Shown in pieces: positions 11,995-25,876 of a stretch of 64,000 nucleotides of DNA. Both the position numbers and the translations under genes were made by a program. The stretch spans positions 104,265,773 through 104,329,772 of the forward strand of contig NC_080423.1 in the NCBI RefSeq assembly GCF_029873635.1, given 5' to 3'. The notes beneath the pieces are model-generated. The model worked only from the letters and a program-made list of their open reading frames with translations, ran no database searches and was not told the origin of the DNA. Origin of the DNA: Malania oleifera (lineage: Eukaryota; Streptophyta; Magnoliopsida; Santalales; Ximeniaceae). The first letter of the stretch is position 1. Each line of letters starts with the position of its first letter.

Positions 11995-14240
11995 ATGTCT
12001 CTTTCTACCATAACCAAGCCTGTCTCCAAGTCCTCACCCATGGTCAATGGTGTTCTCATCTCTGCCCCAAGCATCTTCGCCGCAAAATATTCACACCCGT
12101 ATCTATCAGTCCCATCAAGACCAATTCGAGTACACCTGTCGTGCTCTCAATCTTCTTTGCTTCTCCCCTTTCTCTCTCTGAAAAAGAAGACCCATTCTTC
12201 AACTGTAGTTACTTCCGTAGCCCAGACCTCAGACTGGGCTCAGCAAGAGGGAGAGAACACTGTCCTTGAAGAAGACCCACAAGAATTAGGAGGGGTATCG
12301 GATATAGAAGAAGCAAAAGATTTCTCTTGGGAAAATGAAGAGGCCGATGAGACCCAAGCGAGCATATCTGATTGGGAAACCGAAGAAGGGAAAGAGGCGA
12401 CGGAGCCGAGCGTCGATGGTGAAGAGAGTACCGGCGAAGATGGATTTGCGGAGGAGCCGTACTCGGAGCCGTCTGAAGATGCGAAGCTTTTTGTTGGGAA
12501 TCTGCCGTACGACGTTGATAGTCAGAGATTGGCTGAAATCTTCAACCAGGCCGGGATTGTCGAGGTTGCTGAGGTATAATTCTGTGCGTCTATCGATTTT
12601 CAAAGCTCTTGCTCTGGAATTTAATGGAGTTAAAATGATAGCTGCTGGCTGACTTTTTAAAATTTATACGTTTTATCACTGCAATTTTTTCGCAGGTCCC
12701 CTATCTTTTCAAAATTGTAGATATTATCAGTCATTGTATATTTCATTATGTTGCATTTTCAGTTTAGTGTTTGCACCAGGCTTTGCTCAATCATCTGGTG
12801 ACCAACATTTATATTTTTTCTTTTTCAAATACAAAAACCAACTGAGCATTTAATTCAAATTTTTATTATTGAGGATATTTTTTTGTTACATGTGAACATG
12901 TGTTGGTTTCGATGCATTATTATTATTATTACTACTACTATTATTTTGTTTCTAGGTTATTTATAACAGGGAGACTGATCAGAGTCGTGGTTTCGGGTTT
13001 GTGACAATGAGCACTGTTGAAGAAGCTGAGAAGGCTGTGGATATGTACCATCGTTATGTAAGTCTCTTACACTTAGCAGCATGAAATTTTCAGTTTTGTT
13101 TTGTTTCAGTAGTTATGAGAAACGGAAACCCCATGAGGGGGAGCACCATGGTTTGTTATCATGGGCTGGTCTCTGCTCCTAGATAATTTACTCATGTGTT
13201 CCTATTTCTGTTAGTAGGGCAATAAGATTACAGAAGATTCAGCTGAATTTGCAATCCTTCTTTTTTTTTTTGTCCCCCATTTTGTGAGCTGTGGCTTGGA
13301 TTGTTTTCATGGTCACCCCCCGGGGGTGGGGGGCGGCGGTTAGGTTTGGGAAGTAGGAATGTTATTTCTTTTAATGAGGTTTTATTGAAGATATGGGTTT
13401 GGAGGATTACAGTCTTTGGGCAGCCATTTGGAATCCTTTACTTGCATTTGTTCAAGGTGAGGATGGTAAAAGATTTTGTAAAGATTTGTGGTTGAAAATT
13501 GCCAGCTCATGCTTTTTCAGGTTTATACTTGTTGTTTTTGGATCAAGATGTTCTTTTGTACTCTTATTTGGATTTTAGGTCTGGTATGGCATGCTGAAAT
13601 TTGGGTTCTTGTTGATATCAATGATTTGGACTTGGATTTGTTTGCTATGTTGATGGACTGGTTATGTAAGGAAAAGGTTGAAGCTTGGTTTGCATGAGGG
13701 CAAGATTATTTGTTGGGTAAGGAAATTTGGACCTTTTTTGTTGTCCTTTCATTTGTATCTTACTGGAGTTAATGTTAGGAATTTCCTGTGGAAGGATTAT
13801 GCACTTGTAAGATCCCTCGGAAGGCCTGTTATATTTGACAGTCGATTAATTGATAACCTGTGTAAGAGAGGTTTGATTGGTTAATAGGTGTTGCATGTGT
13901 AAGGTGGACGGGAGATGGTCGGGCAATGGGCAGTTACTGCACTGTCCAATGCTGTCAGAGGTTTGGGATGTGATGATATCTAATGCCTTTGATTGGGATA
14001 GCTTCACTCATGCCTTTTTCCTGTGAGGGAGTTGCTATTATGTTAGAAAAAAGCTCTCTGCTCATATGTCTAGAAAGAAGTGTTTTTTTGGCTTTGTTAC
14101 TTTGTGGACTTTGTGTAAATTGAAATGAAAGAAATCACAGTGTTTTTTCAATGTGCCTGAGGTGACTACTGCAACTTCCAACACTAGTATTCTCTAGACC
14201 CTATCTGAAATTCTGAATACTTAATACAGCAGGAATTCTG

Positions 14241-14300
<60 letters not shown>

Positions 14301-17300
14301 ATTTTGTTGAATTTTTGTCACTTGTTTATTGTCGTCTTTTTTGTTTTTTCCTTTCTTGATATTGTATATATATATGTTGTACTCATTTATCTCTTTTAAA
14401 TCATGGGCTGATGTCTGCAGAATAATCTGCTAGATGAAGTGAGAAACAGGTACCAGTGGAGCCCTCCTTATTGGCACTGAGATCAGGAATTCTTCATCTG
14501 TCTCCCTTCTATAGCTTAAGCATTTTTCTTCATTCTCAAACCTAACAGACTCTATCATTCCAATGAAATTGCCCTTAATACTGTGTGCCTTCTTGCACAA
14601 GATGCTTTTAAGTTCAATTTACATGTCTCTATGCTAAATTAAAGATTCTCTTGTTATGTTTTCTTGCTTCTGCCTTAGTGTCACAGGTACAGAGATCGAA
14701 ATTACTGACAAAATTTTCTCCACTGTGATGGCACTGAGTTCCCCTTGGCAACAATCTTCCTACAATCATATTTGTTGGTTATTATCCTGCGAGTAGCGAG
14801 ATAGAACAAAGCATACACACGGACACTTCAGGAGCAACATGTCCTGACCTTTATCCATAAATAAGACAAAGGAAACACTCTCTACAGGAATAGGTCCACA
14901 GGAATTGGTTGGTGTTTCATGCATGCAGTATGTCTATTTTACAGTTGAGACCTCCAACTATCAAAGGATCTGCAATTGACAACCCCAACTTGTTAGGTTA
15001 TCCTTGATGCTACCAGAATGTGCCAGCAAGCCACAATCCGCTCTGACTGTTGCTGCATGGCTGGAATACTGCTAAATGTTGGAAACCCATGAGATCTCTG
15101 CTAGTCAAGTATCCCATAAGACTGTTAAGTAGCTATTCTGTTGGTTAGAATGCCAACCAACTGTCCATGTTTCTGGCTAGGGTGCATGGTCTATGGGTCA
15201 AGTTGATGTGCCATTTGCATGGATTTCCTTTAGTCGTGCTACCCTCCGTACATGACCACGTAGCCACTTAATACACTTGTCTGACCAGTCATGCGTCAAC
15301 CACCCACACATCTGCATGCATAACCTATCTAAGCCAGCCACAAGACTTGGTGTGATCAGGCCATAGGCCCAACCTTGTTTGTCTTTGACTTGACCAAGTG
15401 TCCACTGAGACATCCCAATGATTGTCAAATGAGAATGCTATGTGCTTCCCATGAGCAAACGATTACTAATCAGAACCCTAGAAGATAGCCTATGATAGAT
15501 TATCTCCTGCTGCTTATTGGCATATGGTTGTTGTCCACATGCCTTGGCCAATTGAAGTGATCAAGGGGAAGTAGTTTGTGCTGTGAGTCCACTAAAGTAG
15601 ATCAGCACCTCCACCTTGTACTATAATATTATATCTTTGGTTTGTGTAAGGTTGTAAGGTAACTTCCCCTTTTCTTGACATTCAAGACAAAAATATCCCT
15701 TCGGGTCTCACCTATGATACTAGGCCCAACTGCTTAAGGAATATATATATATATATAGTTTAGATGTGCCTCTTGATCCAATCCATCTTCTCTGGCCTCC
15801 TCAGTACACTCTTGATATGAAATGCTATAGAGAAGAGATCTGAAGTCAGGGGCTATACCCTCCACTCCAAAAGGGAGAATGTCTTGATGCCCCAAAAGCC
15901 AGCCGTCCTGCTACGGAGAATAAAGCAAATCAGTGACACATGAATGCTTGATCCTCAACTTGGAATATTCAGAGCAATGACCACTTCACTCATTATTTTT
16001 GTCCTTAACAATATGATTTACCTAGTTTGAGCCCAAGGGTTTTGCATACTTTTTCCACTCCCTGACAAAACTATCTTACGTTACAAGGCTAAGGATTATG
16101 TTGTGTATAGGAATAGTTATTTTTCAAAAACTGTGCTTTTGAAAAGTGATACTTAGATGTTAAGGATCTTGAGACTGATGGCACCTCCACCATTCACATA
16201 ACCATTTTGAGGGCTTCTCACTCTCTCTTCAACACCCCAACCCCCCCCAACCCCAACCTAAAAAAAAGAAAAAAGAAACCCTTCGTTTTTTAAATTGGAA
16301 CTCTCAAAATTCTTATTAATCTTGGATAGTATGAATCATAATAAATGGGTAAGATATTTTTTCCCCTGTAGCATTCTTTGACTGCAGCGTCTTTTCAAAT
16401 TAAAAATTTTAATATAGTGGAGGTTGGTGAGTTTTTGAGGAAATGCCTTGTTTTCCCTAATTTTGATATCCACTGCCAATATGTGTCTCATAAATGAGAG
16501 ACTTGTACAGTTCAAATCCCACTACCCCTTTATTTGAGTTTAATTAAGGGCTTCAGGGTACTAAATACATCCTGAAGTTCAGGGAGAGAGTGGGAGGGAG
16601 AGGGAGAGGGAGAGGAGGAGAGGAGGAAAGGGAGAGAAATGTGGAGAAAAAAGGCAGCTGAGTTGCCATAAATGTTGGTGATCCATGCATGGTTGAAACG
16701 AGTAGAAGAACCAACATTCTTCTAAGTACCTATACATGGCTGAAGAGAAAATGGCTGTCAGATAAATATAAAAATATGATGTATAAACAATAATACATAG
16801 TCTTTTAATTCTTTGAAGATGTGGTGAGGAAAACAATAGAGGAAAAGATATGTGCTTTGTTCTCCTAGCCATCCTAAAAATTTGTGAACAGAATTTTGGA
16901 CACTGGACCTGACTAGGAAGCAAGCAGAATATTTTTGAATAAACTAAGAATGTGTTTACAATATGTTGTTTTCATAGAAGAAGACTGAAGAAAATAGTGG
17001 TGCTTTATTGTCTTAATGTGAAAGACTATCTGGTGTAATCAAATACATAAATCTAACAAATGGGAGTTAGGGAGCAAATTTTTTTGTCTGGGTCAGCCCA
17101 ATGGTGTTTTTGTTTCTCTATAGAAGATGCCGGCTCGAGATAGTGAAAGGATATGTGCTGAGGATTTGATGAGCAAAACCAGTACACTGTTTAAATTAAA
17201 ATTACAAGTATACACCTAGAGGGTTGAGTCTACTAAGCAAAAGCTTGATGAGACTGCATTTGTTACAAAATGGAGAAATCTGGTAGATTATGATGGATTG

Positions 17301-20300
17301 TCCTTCTGAAAGATATAGTTGAATATGGTTGTGCCAAAGTGTCTAGTACCAGTCTATCATGAGCAAATGCTAGCAAAATAGTTGCCTAATTGAATCTGAA
17401 GTTGAATCTAAGGACAAAGAAGACCTTGTTGTCATAGCTGCTGTTTGCTTGGTTAATGCTCACCTTTCCTCGTCAAACTGGAAAAGAATAAACCTAAATA
17501 TTCACGCCACAATAGAAAACCACTGAACTCAATACCCTTAAGCAAGGATCCTAGATGATCGCCTGCTTGACTCACCTTTTTAGCTGACTTCAGATGCCCT
17601 ACTAAAAGTATTTGACCCCCTAAAAGTCAGGGGAACACCCTTCGCCAACCACTCCTTTTGCCATTACCATTTCCCTACATGTATGGCATCAATGATTTTC
17701 CATCACTTTGGCCCCAGCCACAAAAGGACAATGCATAGCCCTTTGCCATGCCATACGAGGTCTCATCGATAGTGTAAGGATCACCAAGCCTAAATCTCAA
17801 AATCCAACATCACCATCTACCCACTCTTGAACCATAATTTCCTGGTTCCAATTTTATAATTTTTTTATTCAAAAATTTCATTTCGACCTAGAGTTCCATT
17901 GGACAACCTAATATCATACCGTAATGTAAGTTTGCATCTCGTGCTCCCTCTCATTTTTAAAAATTTTTTGCCTCCAGCGCTCTGGCATGTGAAGATATCA
18001 TGGAGAAAGAAGAAGGGGGGGATTATTATAACTGATGAGATGGTGGGTGGGGCGGGGGTGGGGGGTGGCGAGGGCATTTTCTTGGGAAGATTTGTGGGTT
18101 TAGAAGAGAAAGGGCACTATATCAAATAGGTGTCCAAGAATTTGAGATTTGAGGAAGAATTTTTTAAGCAGCTGAGGAAGCATTATGAGAAAATGTCCAT
18201 TTGGGGTTTGATTGTTGCACCTCTTGCTGCCACCCATATGTTTTTTCCTACATATTTCCTGTACAGCCACCAATTTATTGATTGTCTCTCTTGTTCCCTT
18301 CTTTGATGAGGATCTACTAATTGAAGGTGTACGGTACCCTAAAGCCCTCTACATCGCATTATGTGGTTGAGGCAAGAGTGTTTTGTATGCATTGATTGAC
18401 AAATTGACAATGGATCTGCTTTGGGCATTTGTCTTTTGCAAATTGTAGTGAGAGTAGCAATGGAGCTTGCCACTTTGTTTATTCCCTCTAATTAGTTGTA
18501 TGAGGCTATGACTATACATGACTAGGAATGTTACTTTGGCTATGACGGTGGGGCCATTTGTGGCTTCTTGGAGACACTGCCTTACATCAATCTCCTATTT
18601 GGAAGGCTTTCAATCCACACACAAGGTTCTCTCCACCCTACACCAAAAGGTTAGATTCTCATGAAATGGTGGGATAGTCACCATTGTGTCTATCAATGAG
18701 TTATTCGTGCTCTTAAGGTCCAAGAAAAACAAAGGAACCGCAGGAGTTTCTAGTTTAATAAGGCGAACATGGTTGAATTTACAACTCCTTCCGAAGAAGA
18801 CTTTGCACTTGCATTACAAGCCCTTTTATGATAGAGAGAGATGGGATACTTAACCCACATGGACTGGGGAAGAAGCTACAAGGCGTGTTTGAGCCAATTC
18901 AAGTGAAAGTCCTGATGTTTCCTATAGGTTGGGGTATGAGCCTACCCAAAAATTGGTTGAGGAGATCTTGATGAAAATGAGAGAGAGATGACATGGAGCA
19001 ATGAAGCCTATTTGATTTTCCCTGACTGGGATATTTTGTGAGAATTGGCTAAGATGAGTTGTAATACGAGTTTCCCAAACCGTGGATTGAACTTGCGACT
19101 AGGATGACATACGTGGGTTTAAATCTTTTATGGCTACAAAAGTTACTATTAAGAGCCACAATTTTGGTTGGAAGGGAAGAAGAGGAGGACTGGTGGATGA
19201 TTTGTGCAAAACAAAAAGAGGCAGTTGGGATCATGGATATCTCCTTGGAGCTATAATGACAAATTCAAGATTAAGCCTGCTAAACCAAGCTTATTGAACA
19301 TATTAAAACTATAATCTTGACATGAAAGATGATCCTAAAGAATTAAAAATTTGGACAACTTTAAAAGAAAATGAAAATAAATTATGCTTCTGAAGGAGTA
19401 TATTAGTACCTATTTGCTTGGTCCTACAAAGGCATGCTTGGCATTGATTCTTAGATCAAATGGCACAAGACCCCTTTGTAACTAAAGATTAAGCTGGTGA
19501 AATGAAACTAAAATTGAGAGATGGAAACCTAGATGAACAAATAAAATAAAAGAATTAATTAAGCAGTTATATGCTAGATTTTTAAAGATAGTCTCTTAAT
19601 TCAACTAATTGGCAGATGTCTTCTTTCCCTAAAAAGGATGGAAGAGTGAGGATGTGATGACTATAAGGACTTGAACAAAGCAAGCTCAGAGAAAAATTTC
19701 TTGTCCCTCTAATTAATGTGCTTATTGATGACAATGCAGATCATACCTTACTATTATTCATATTTCATGGATTGGTTTTAGATCCAATCAGATAAAAATG
19801 GCACTTCATGAGGTTATGAATACCTCATTTACCATGAATTAGGGGGTGTACTTATAAGGTTATGCCCCTTGGCTTGAAGGATGCTAGCATAATGTACCAA
19901 TGAGTTGTTGTCACTTTGCCCAAGAGAATGATTCTAAGGAAGTAGAAGTTTGTGATTGCAAAATTTCAACAATAGAAGGCCATACCAAGATCCTCTGATA
20001 ATTCTTGAAAGAATAACAATGTGTTGACTATGATTGAATTCAAAGAAATTCTTGAATGCCGACCAGTTACTTGGTTCACGGTAAGTGAAAGAGGAATCTA
20101 GGTGGATCTTGACAACGATAAAAGGTCAGTTGCATGTTCATAGCAAAGACTTAAGACTCCATAACAAAGATGTGCTATGCTAGCAGAAGGATGAGTGTCA
20201 AAATCTTTCAAAAATATTTAAGTGGTATTTGGCCAATTTCTTGTTCCTAAAACCTCAACAAAGAAGGAAATTGAGAAGGTGGTTCCGTCTTAGTCGAAAG

Positions 20301-23300
20301 AGGAACATTTGTGAAGTTTGTTAACTTGTCATCTAGAAAACCTGCCTAGTGTTGGTACATGTGGCCTAAAAGAAAAGGCATTAGTTCATGGCATACCTAG
20401 TATAGACGAGTCAATCCGAACTTGACCCGTTTAATAAACGAGTTAGGCGAATTTGGGTTGGATACTCGCCGGGTGGCCTGTTTAATTTGATATATATATA
20501 TATAGTGTGTGTGTGTGTGTATTACATTAAAAAAAATATTAATTAAAGAGATGTACTATTTTCTACATTTTATGTTTTTTTGTTAAGATATTAATAAATA
20601 AAATAAAAAGTGCTATTTTTTTTTAAATGTCACTTTATATGAAATGTTTTAAAAAATTAAAAATAAATAAATTATATTTTTAAACAGATTCTTAACAGGT
20701 ACCCATTTATTAAACGGGTAGTTTTGATTTATATTTTAATCGCCCGTTAGTAAACGGGTCAATCCAAATCCAAATCCAAACTCGTTTAATTCCTACCCGT
20801 TACGACCTGCTCAAACTTGACCCGCTAACCATTTTGCCACCCCTAGGACCTACCGTTTGAAGTATTTTTATTAAATAAAAAAGACTAGATAGGAGAATCA
20901 CATTGGTCCTCAGAAAGAGCAATGTAAAAAATTAGGTCTTGAGAGAGAACTAGCATAGTCCTCCCATCAAATTCTATTCATCTAATGAAAATATTTCAAA
21001 TAATGGATCCTACATCATGTGATTCACATATAATTTAATATGATATAGAAAGATCTAATAGAAAGATCACATCTCTCTTTCAAAAGAATATAATTTTTTC
21101 TTGTGATGGCAACACTTTGGCGAAAGATTAATTAAAGAAAGAAAAAGTGTTGAACGAACTGAAACTCCTGTGCAACAAATTGATTTTGAATTCAAGGATC
21201 TTGAGATGAATGATGATACTAGTGGAATTTGAAATACAAATTGTGGTGGAAAAATGGTCAAAGGCCATGCAACAGGTGACCAAAACCTAGATGACCATCC
21301 ATCTGTACTAAAGGTTTGGACTTCGATAAATATATACTAAGGGTAAGGAAGAAGAACGGAAAATGTTTGTGGACAAAGCCTCCAACAAGGGAACTGGCCT
21401 TGATTTGTGTTAATTTCAATCAAAGAAATGATGTCATTTGCTGAATTATGAGGCCAACAGTGCTACCAAATATGAAGCATGCATAGTTCAGCTCGGGGCT
21501 TTGGGGATTAAGGAGCTAAAAGTGTTTTGAGGATTCTCCTTTGATCATCTATCAAATATGGTAGTAGAAGAGAGGGATAAGTCACTAATGCCTTATTTCA
21601 ATTACCTCAGTGTCTAAGGGATGGCTCAGATAAACCACATTCCACTATTTGCTGAGAAATAAGAAATAGTTTACTCAGTCTTTTGCCATAATTACTGCTA
21701 TAGTTGACATGCCTAATGGAGTAAAGTTTTGATCACTAGAGATAGAATAAAAATTTTATGGTTGATTATTAACCAAAGAAATTCAAAACAACAATTACAT
21801 TCTTGCGCCTTGCTTTTATATTTCTTGACTTTATTTTGTCCTCAAGACGGAATCTATTTATTGATTTATTCTATTGCAATAGATTTGTTGGCAGTTAGCA
21901 TATTGTTTTATGCACCTTGGTGGGATATGTGCTCTTTAACAATATTTTTCCAAATTCATCATATTTTCATATCTGGTGGAGGATAACACAGATAAGTAAC
22001 CTGTATCTTGCCAAGATAGTCTGACAGTCATTCAGTTCTCTCTGATAAATTAGTGGTCAATGGGTGTTTGCTGCTTTTCAGATCATATTGCTTTAAATAC
22101 TTTACTTTTTTTTTTCTTAAATTTTCAGAAGAGAGAATAATACGCACTGAAGGAGGATGAGTCTTCTAGACAAACAAAAGCTACAAGAGAAACATTATGT
22201 TTCTCATAAATGTTTTAAAAGGTGAAAGCATAAAGCGAGGTGTTTTAACCCTTAAGAGGCGAGGATAAGCCTCTTTAGAATTTTATTTTTAGATAAAAAA
22301 AAGATGCAAATAGATTATGTATATTGTTAAAATAAATAAAAAATTAAGAAAATAAAAATATAATGTAAAATAAAATCAAATATAATTTGCAAATTGCTTG
22401 ATGGCCATTTAAAAGTTGCTAGCTTGGAATTCAGCATGTAATCATGATAAGAGATATCTATAACATTACAAAGTTCAAATTGTTTTCAAGATCTAAGAAA
22501 CAACTTTCAATTATTTTGGAAAGGTTGAGGTTAAAGAATTTTAGAAATTAACTCGTATTATGACATATTAAGACATTTTTTTTTATTATATAAATATGGA
22601 GTTCAAATTTCTAGCCAAATCTAACTAACTTGACACACCCAAAATCTGTAAGCCTCGGCTAATAGGGGTGCAAAAGGCATGTCTTTTTACACAAATTCGT
22701 AAGCCTTGGCATTAATGCATTAACCTTGTTGGAATATGGTATTTTGGATTGAGCCTCAAGGTGTTTTAGGCATGCCTTACCTCTGAGGTGGGCCTTGATT
22801 GAGCCTTTTAAAACATTGTTTCTTATTACTCGAGTGTAATTCTAATCATGGTATATTAGACATGTGCACGCATATCCATCAAGAATAGAAGTCGAGCTGA
22901 TGATATAACACAACAATAGACCAAATAAGAGGGTAAAGATAGAGAATGAACTTATTTTCTGTGTATACGTGATTATGCATTTTTCTAGTAATTTGCATAT
23001 GCATGCATGGTGGCTACAGATGTATGAGTGGATCTAGACTCTAGATTGGCAATTTGGCAAGCATTAACTGCATATTAGTTTTTTTTAAATACAAGTATAA
23101 TGCATTTACAGGTGACATGAGAAGCGCGTCTTTTCATCATTAGAACCATGATCTTCAGTGGAAGACAATCTTCTTAGAAGTGACTGTCCTCTCTCCCATG
23201 ATACATTAATGTTGTTATGGATCCCAGCATTTTTTGGTGATTTTGTCAACTTTTCTGATGGCTCCTTTGCTTTTGGACAGGATTTGGGTGGAAGGCTCTT

Positions 23301-24056
23301 GACTGTAAATAAGGCTGCTCCTAGAGGATCACGGCCAGAACGTCCCCCTCGCATATTTGAAAATGCTTTCAGAGCCCATGTTGGTAACCTACCATGGGAC
23401 GTAGACAGTGGTCGCTTGGAGCAGGTTTTCAGTGAACATGGTAAGGTTGTGGACGCTCGAGTAGTATATGACAGGGAGTCTGGCCGTTCACGTGGTTTTG
23501 GCTTTGTAACGATGTCCACCGAGACTGAATTGAATGATGCCATTGCTGCTCTTGATGGGCAGGTAAATATGCTTTGCCCTTTCTTGAATAGAACTAAATC
23601 AGGGATTTGGGTTCTCTGTAACTGGGAGCAGTGTAGATATATGAGGTTGAAGTTCATTTTGTTTCGTTTTTTAATTCATAGATGTCCAATTGTCCATCAA
23701 GGTTATCCTCATAGACTGGTGTGGTTCTAATGACAGGCGGAGTAGAACCTATGAACACATGTGGGCATGTCAAAAAAATGCCAACTTTAATTTCCCATCG
23801 TTTGTTTAAGTTAAAAAGAACTAGCTTTTTATTATTGTTCAACTCCATCAAAATTGTCAGAGAACTGAAAAAACAATTTGACATTTTCATAATTCTTTAA
23901 AAACTCAATGAAAATGATAATTATGCCTTTAATTTCCCAAAGGGCCCTAAACATTTTCTATGACTAACCTTGTTGGGTGTTCTGTTGCTGCAGACTTTGG
24001 AAGGGAGGTTAATCAGAGTAAGTAAAGCTGAGGAAAGACCAAGGCGCTCGTTTTGA
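11995..24056 (+). CDS. CP31: 31 kDa chloroplast ribonucleoprotein (CP31-type, two RRMs), 4 exons
   Basis: Exons: 11995-12573, 12956-13057, 23281-23562, 23994-24056, all with GT-AG introns and continuous frame, giving 341 residues. Residues 1 to about 75 are Ser/Thr/Pro-rich and fit a plastid transit peptide. Residues about 84-160 are acidic (Glu/Asp rich), the acidic domain typical of cpRNPs. RRM1 (about 163-240) has RNP2 LFVGNL and RNP1 [11 protein letters not shown]2 (about 257-335) has RGFGFVTM again, but its RNP2 reads AHVGNL where the family normally has an aromatic residue (YVGNL). The protein ends PRRSF. The family is known to bind chloroplast transcripts in the stroma, stabilising mRNAs and aiding C-to-U editing; that role here is inferred from homology. 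Intron 2 is 10,223 bp, very long for this family. The gene converges on the PIMT gene. Confidence 0.93.
13058..18130. other. CP31 intron 2, left part: no recognised gene
   Basis: Intron sequence without a convincing coding frame. It contains a G-rich stretch (13315-13345), a (CT)n tract (14242-14295), short TA runs, and ORFs under 120 codons that match nothing I recognise. Old unclassified repeats are likely, but none has clear ends. Confidence 0.4.
14242..14295. repeat. (CT)n microsatellite in CP31 intron 2
   Basis: An almost pure CT dinucleotide run of about 54 bp. Confidence 0.95.
18130..21720 (+). mobile_element. Strongly decayed Ty3/gypsy (Tat-like) element within CP31 intron 2
   Basis: Pieces of a gypsy polyprotein can be recognised in order on +. 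There is a G-patch-like segment (about 18840-18990), a pre-RT region, RT with KKDGRVRMC near 19635 and GLKDA-like residues near 19875, and RNase H residues near 21470 (KYEAC, LGIKEL). This motif set resembles the Tat/Athila group. It is a fossil broken very many times, with no LTRs I can place, which implies considerable age. A MITE has inserted into it (20395-20850). Confidence 0.65.
20395..20850. mobile_element. hAT-like MITE rich in ACCCGTTTA/AACGGGT motifs
   Basis: Short non-coding element ending TTTTGCCACCCCTAGG, a terminus common to plant hAT MITEs (inverse TAGGGGTGGCAAAA). The left end is degenerate. Internal repeats of AACGGGT and ACCCGTTTA plus TA and GT runs (20490-20520) are characteristic. 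It is inserted within the decayed gypsy element. The superfamily call rests on the terminus only, and no clean 8-bp target duplication was identified. Confidence 0.5.
22209..22817. mobile_element. Candidate inverted-repeat element (MITE) in CP31 intron 2
   Basis: The left end AATGTTTTAAAAGG (22209-22222) is mirrored by CCTTTTAAAACATT (22804-22817). Next to both ends are GAGGC/GCCTC words. The middle is AT-rich and non-coding. The size of 609 bp fits a MITE. No target duplication is convincing, so the superfamily is unknown. Confidence 0.45.
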
Positions 24057-24087
24057 CTCAATCGATGAGATGAACTGAAGGTGGTCT

Positions 24088-24135
<48 letters not shown>

Positions 24136-25876
24136 GTTTTTTGCTTTTTCCCCTGTGGTGGGATAGAGTGGTCCAATTTTTGCCAGCTAGTTTGCAGTGA
24201 TGTTTTTGATTAAAGTAAAACAGGTTATACACATTGTGTTCCTATTAACTTGATATTGTGTTGGTAATGTTATGTAGCTTTTTAACATTTATGTTTGTGT
24301 CCGTTTTAGTGGCGGAAGCTGTAGCTGCGTTTTTGGGTACTGAGAATTAAAAAAACTTGATGGTAAGGTTTTTTTTTATTTTTAAATAATGGGCAATGCT
24401 AAAAAGGCAGGGTTTGTGTGTGTGAAAAGAGAGAGAGGGAGAGATGGTACTTGAATACTGGTCTGAGTAGAGTTTAGGGCAAATGTTGCTGAAGCTAAGC
24501 GTTCGTCTGTTCCATCATTGCAAAAAATCATAGAAATAAAAATAAAAAATTAAAATTTGCTTTATACATTTATAAAATTAATATAAATTTAGAATTTAAT
24601 TAAAAAATGTTTTTATTTTTAAGTTACATAATATTACAAAAATATGATTAACGTAGTAAAATTATATATAATACACATTGAAAAATATTATAGTAAAGTA
24701 AAATAAAGTTTATTATAATTATTTTACTTAATTGTTCTACTTTTAAAATTTACTATTTCAAAAAATTATTTTAAGATGTTAGAATTTTTGGCTTGTCAAA
24801 ATAATTGAAAATCATAAAATTTGATTTTCAGTATTTTTGAAAGTAGTTGAAAAATTGACGACAAAAATAAGACTGGCAATATAAATAAATATATTTTTAT
24901 AATTTTTTCGTGCAGACTAAAATTTCCATGAAGTTGATTATGAATTGTGGTGATTGAAGGTGTTATAAAATGATTAGAAGGGATAAAATTCTTGAAGAAA
25001 ATGAAAATTATAAGCAATATGCAAACTAGCGTTTTCTGGTATTTGTAGAAAGTCAGTTTGCTAGTTTTCTTAGGCTTATGTGCTTAATGGGCTTATCTCA
25101 ACCATTTATGTATACTTTTGAATCCTCCAGATATGTGCTAATGCTCCCTATAATAGTTTCAGTTTAACTCGAGTATATTAGAAAGTGACGAGCCTTGCAG
25201 ATTAGGTCCCAATCTTTTATTCCCAAACATCCAATTCAAATGAAGCCAGAAATAGAATGGGATAAAATGAGAGGAATAAAATAATTCTATAAAAAATATG
25301 CAGACATCGAGTGATGAATTTTGATTATATTATATTTTTACCGGAGGCATAAACCCCTAGTCGTGATTCTGAAGAAAATCCATGCCATCCCTCTACCAAA
25401 ATATTGGTAACTCTGACTTGATTAATTCAATGCAAATTCAAAAATAATTTTTAATATGAGAGCCATTTATAAAGAAGTAAAGAATCATGATCAATACATG
25501 AAATTAATTATTCAACTTCTGGTTTATGTAGAGTTCCTGTTATGGATGAGCAGTGGCCCCAATAATCTCAGGAACACAGTATATTGTTACAACCCACAAA
25601 ATTTCAAGCTCAAACGGCCATCTTCTTCACTAAAAGCATGAACGATTTACAGGCTGGTGTGGATCTGTTCAGAGACAAACTTAACACAACCTTGACCCAG
25701 GACATTAAATATACAAAGTAACACTCCTAAAACAAGGAAATCAGCGAAAACTCAAAGCAGCCAACACCTACTGCAGCAACAGATTTCTAGGGTCTGCATG
25801 CTCCTTAAGTTCAAAGCAGCCAATCCCTCGCAGCAACAGATTACCAGGATATGCAGGCATAAGGAGCATTCCTGGT
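24057..25876. other. Intergenic gap between convergent CP31 and PIMT, incl. both 3' UTRs
   Basis: Right after the CP31 stop there is a (CT)n tract (24088-24128), then about 130 bp of plausible 3' UTR. The middle (24500-25300) is AT-rich with no coding signal. The last 250 bp before 25876 are probably PIMT 3' UTR on -. No repeat with clear ends was found. Confidence 0.5.
24088..24128. repeat. (CT)n microsatellite in CP31 3' UTR
   Basis: About 40 bp of CT dinucleotide 32 bp after the stop codon, so probably transcribed. Confidence 0.95.

Noticed and set aside
12286-12652. Two 105-codon ORFs overlapping CP31 exon 1 in other frames
   Set aside because: They are shadows of the acidic-domain coding sequence. 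The exon 1 frame is fixed by the RRM.
16579-16923. 114-codon minus ORF in CP31 intron 2
   Set aside because: Its Ser/Leu-rich end comes from a GA-rich tract and no domain is recognisable.
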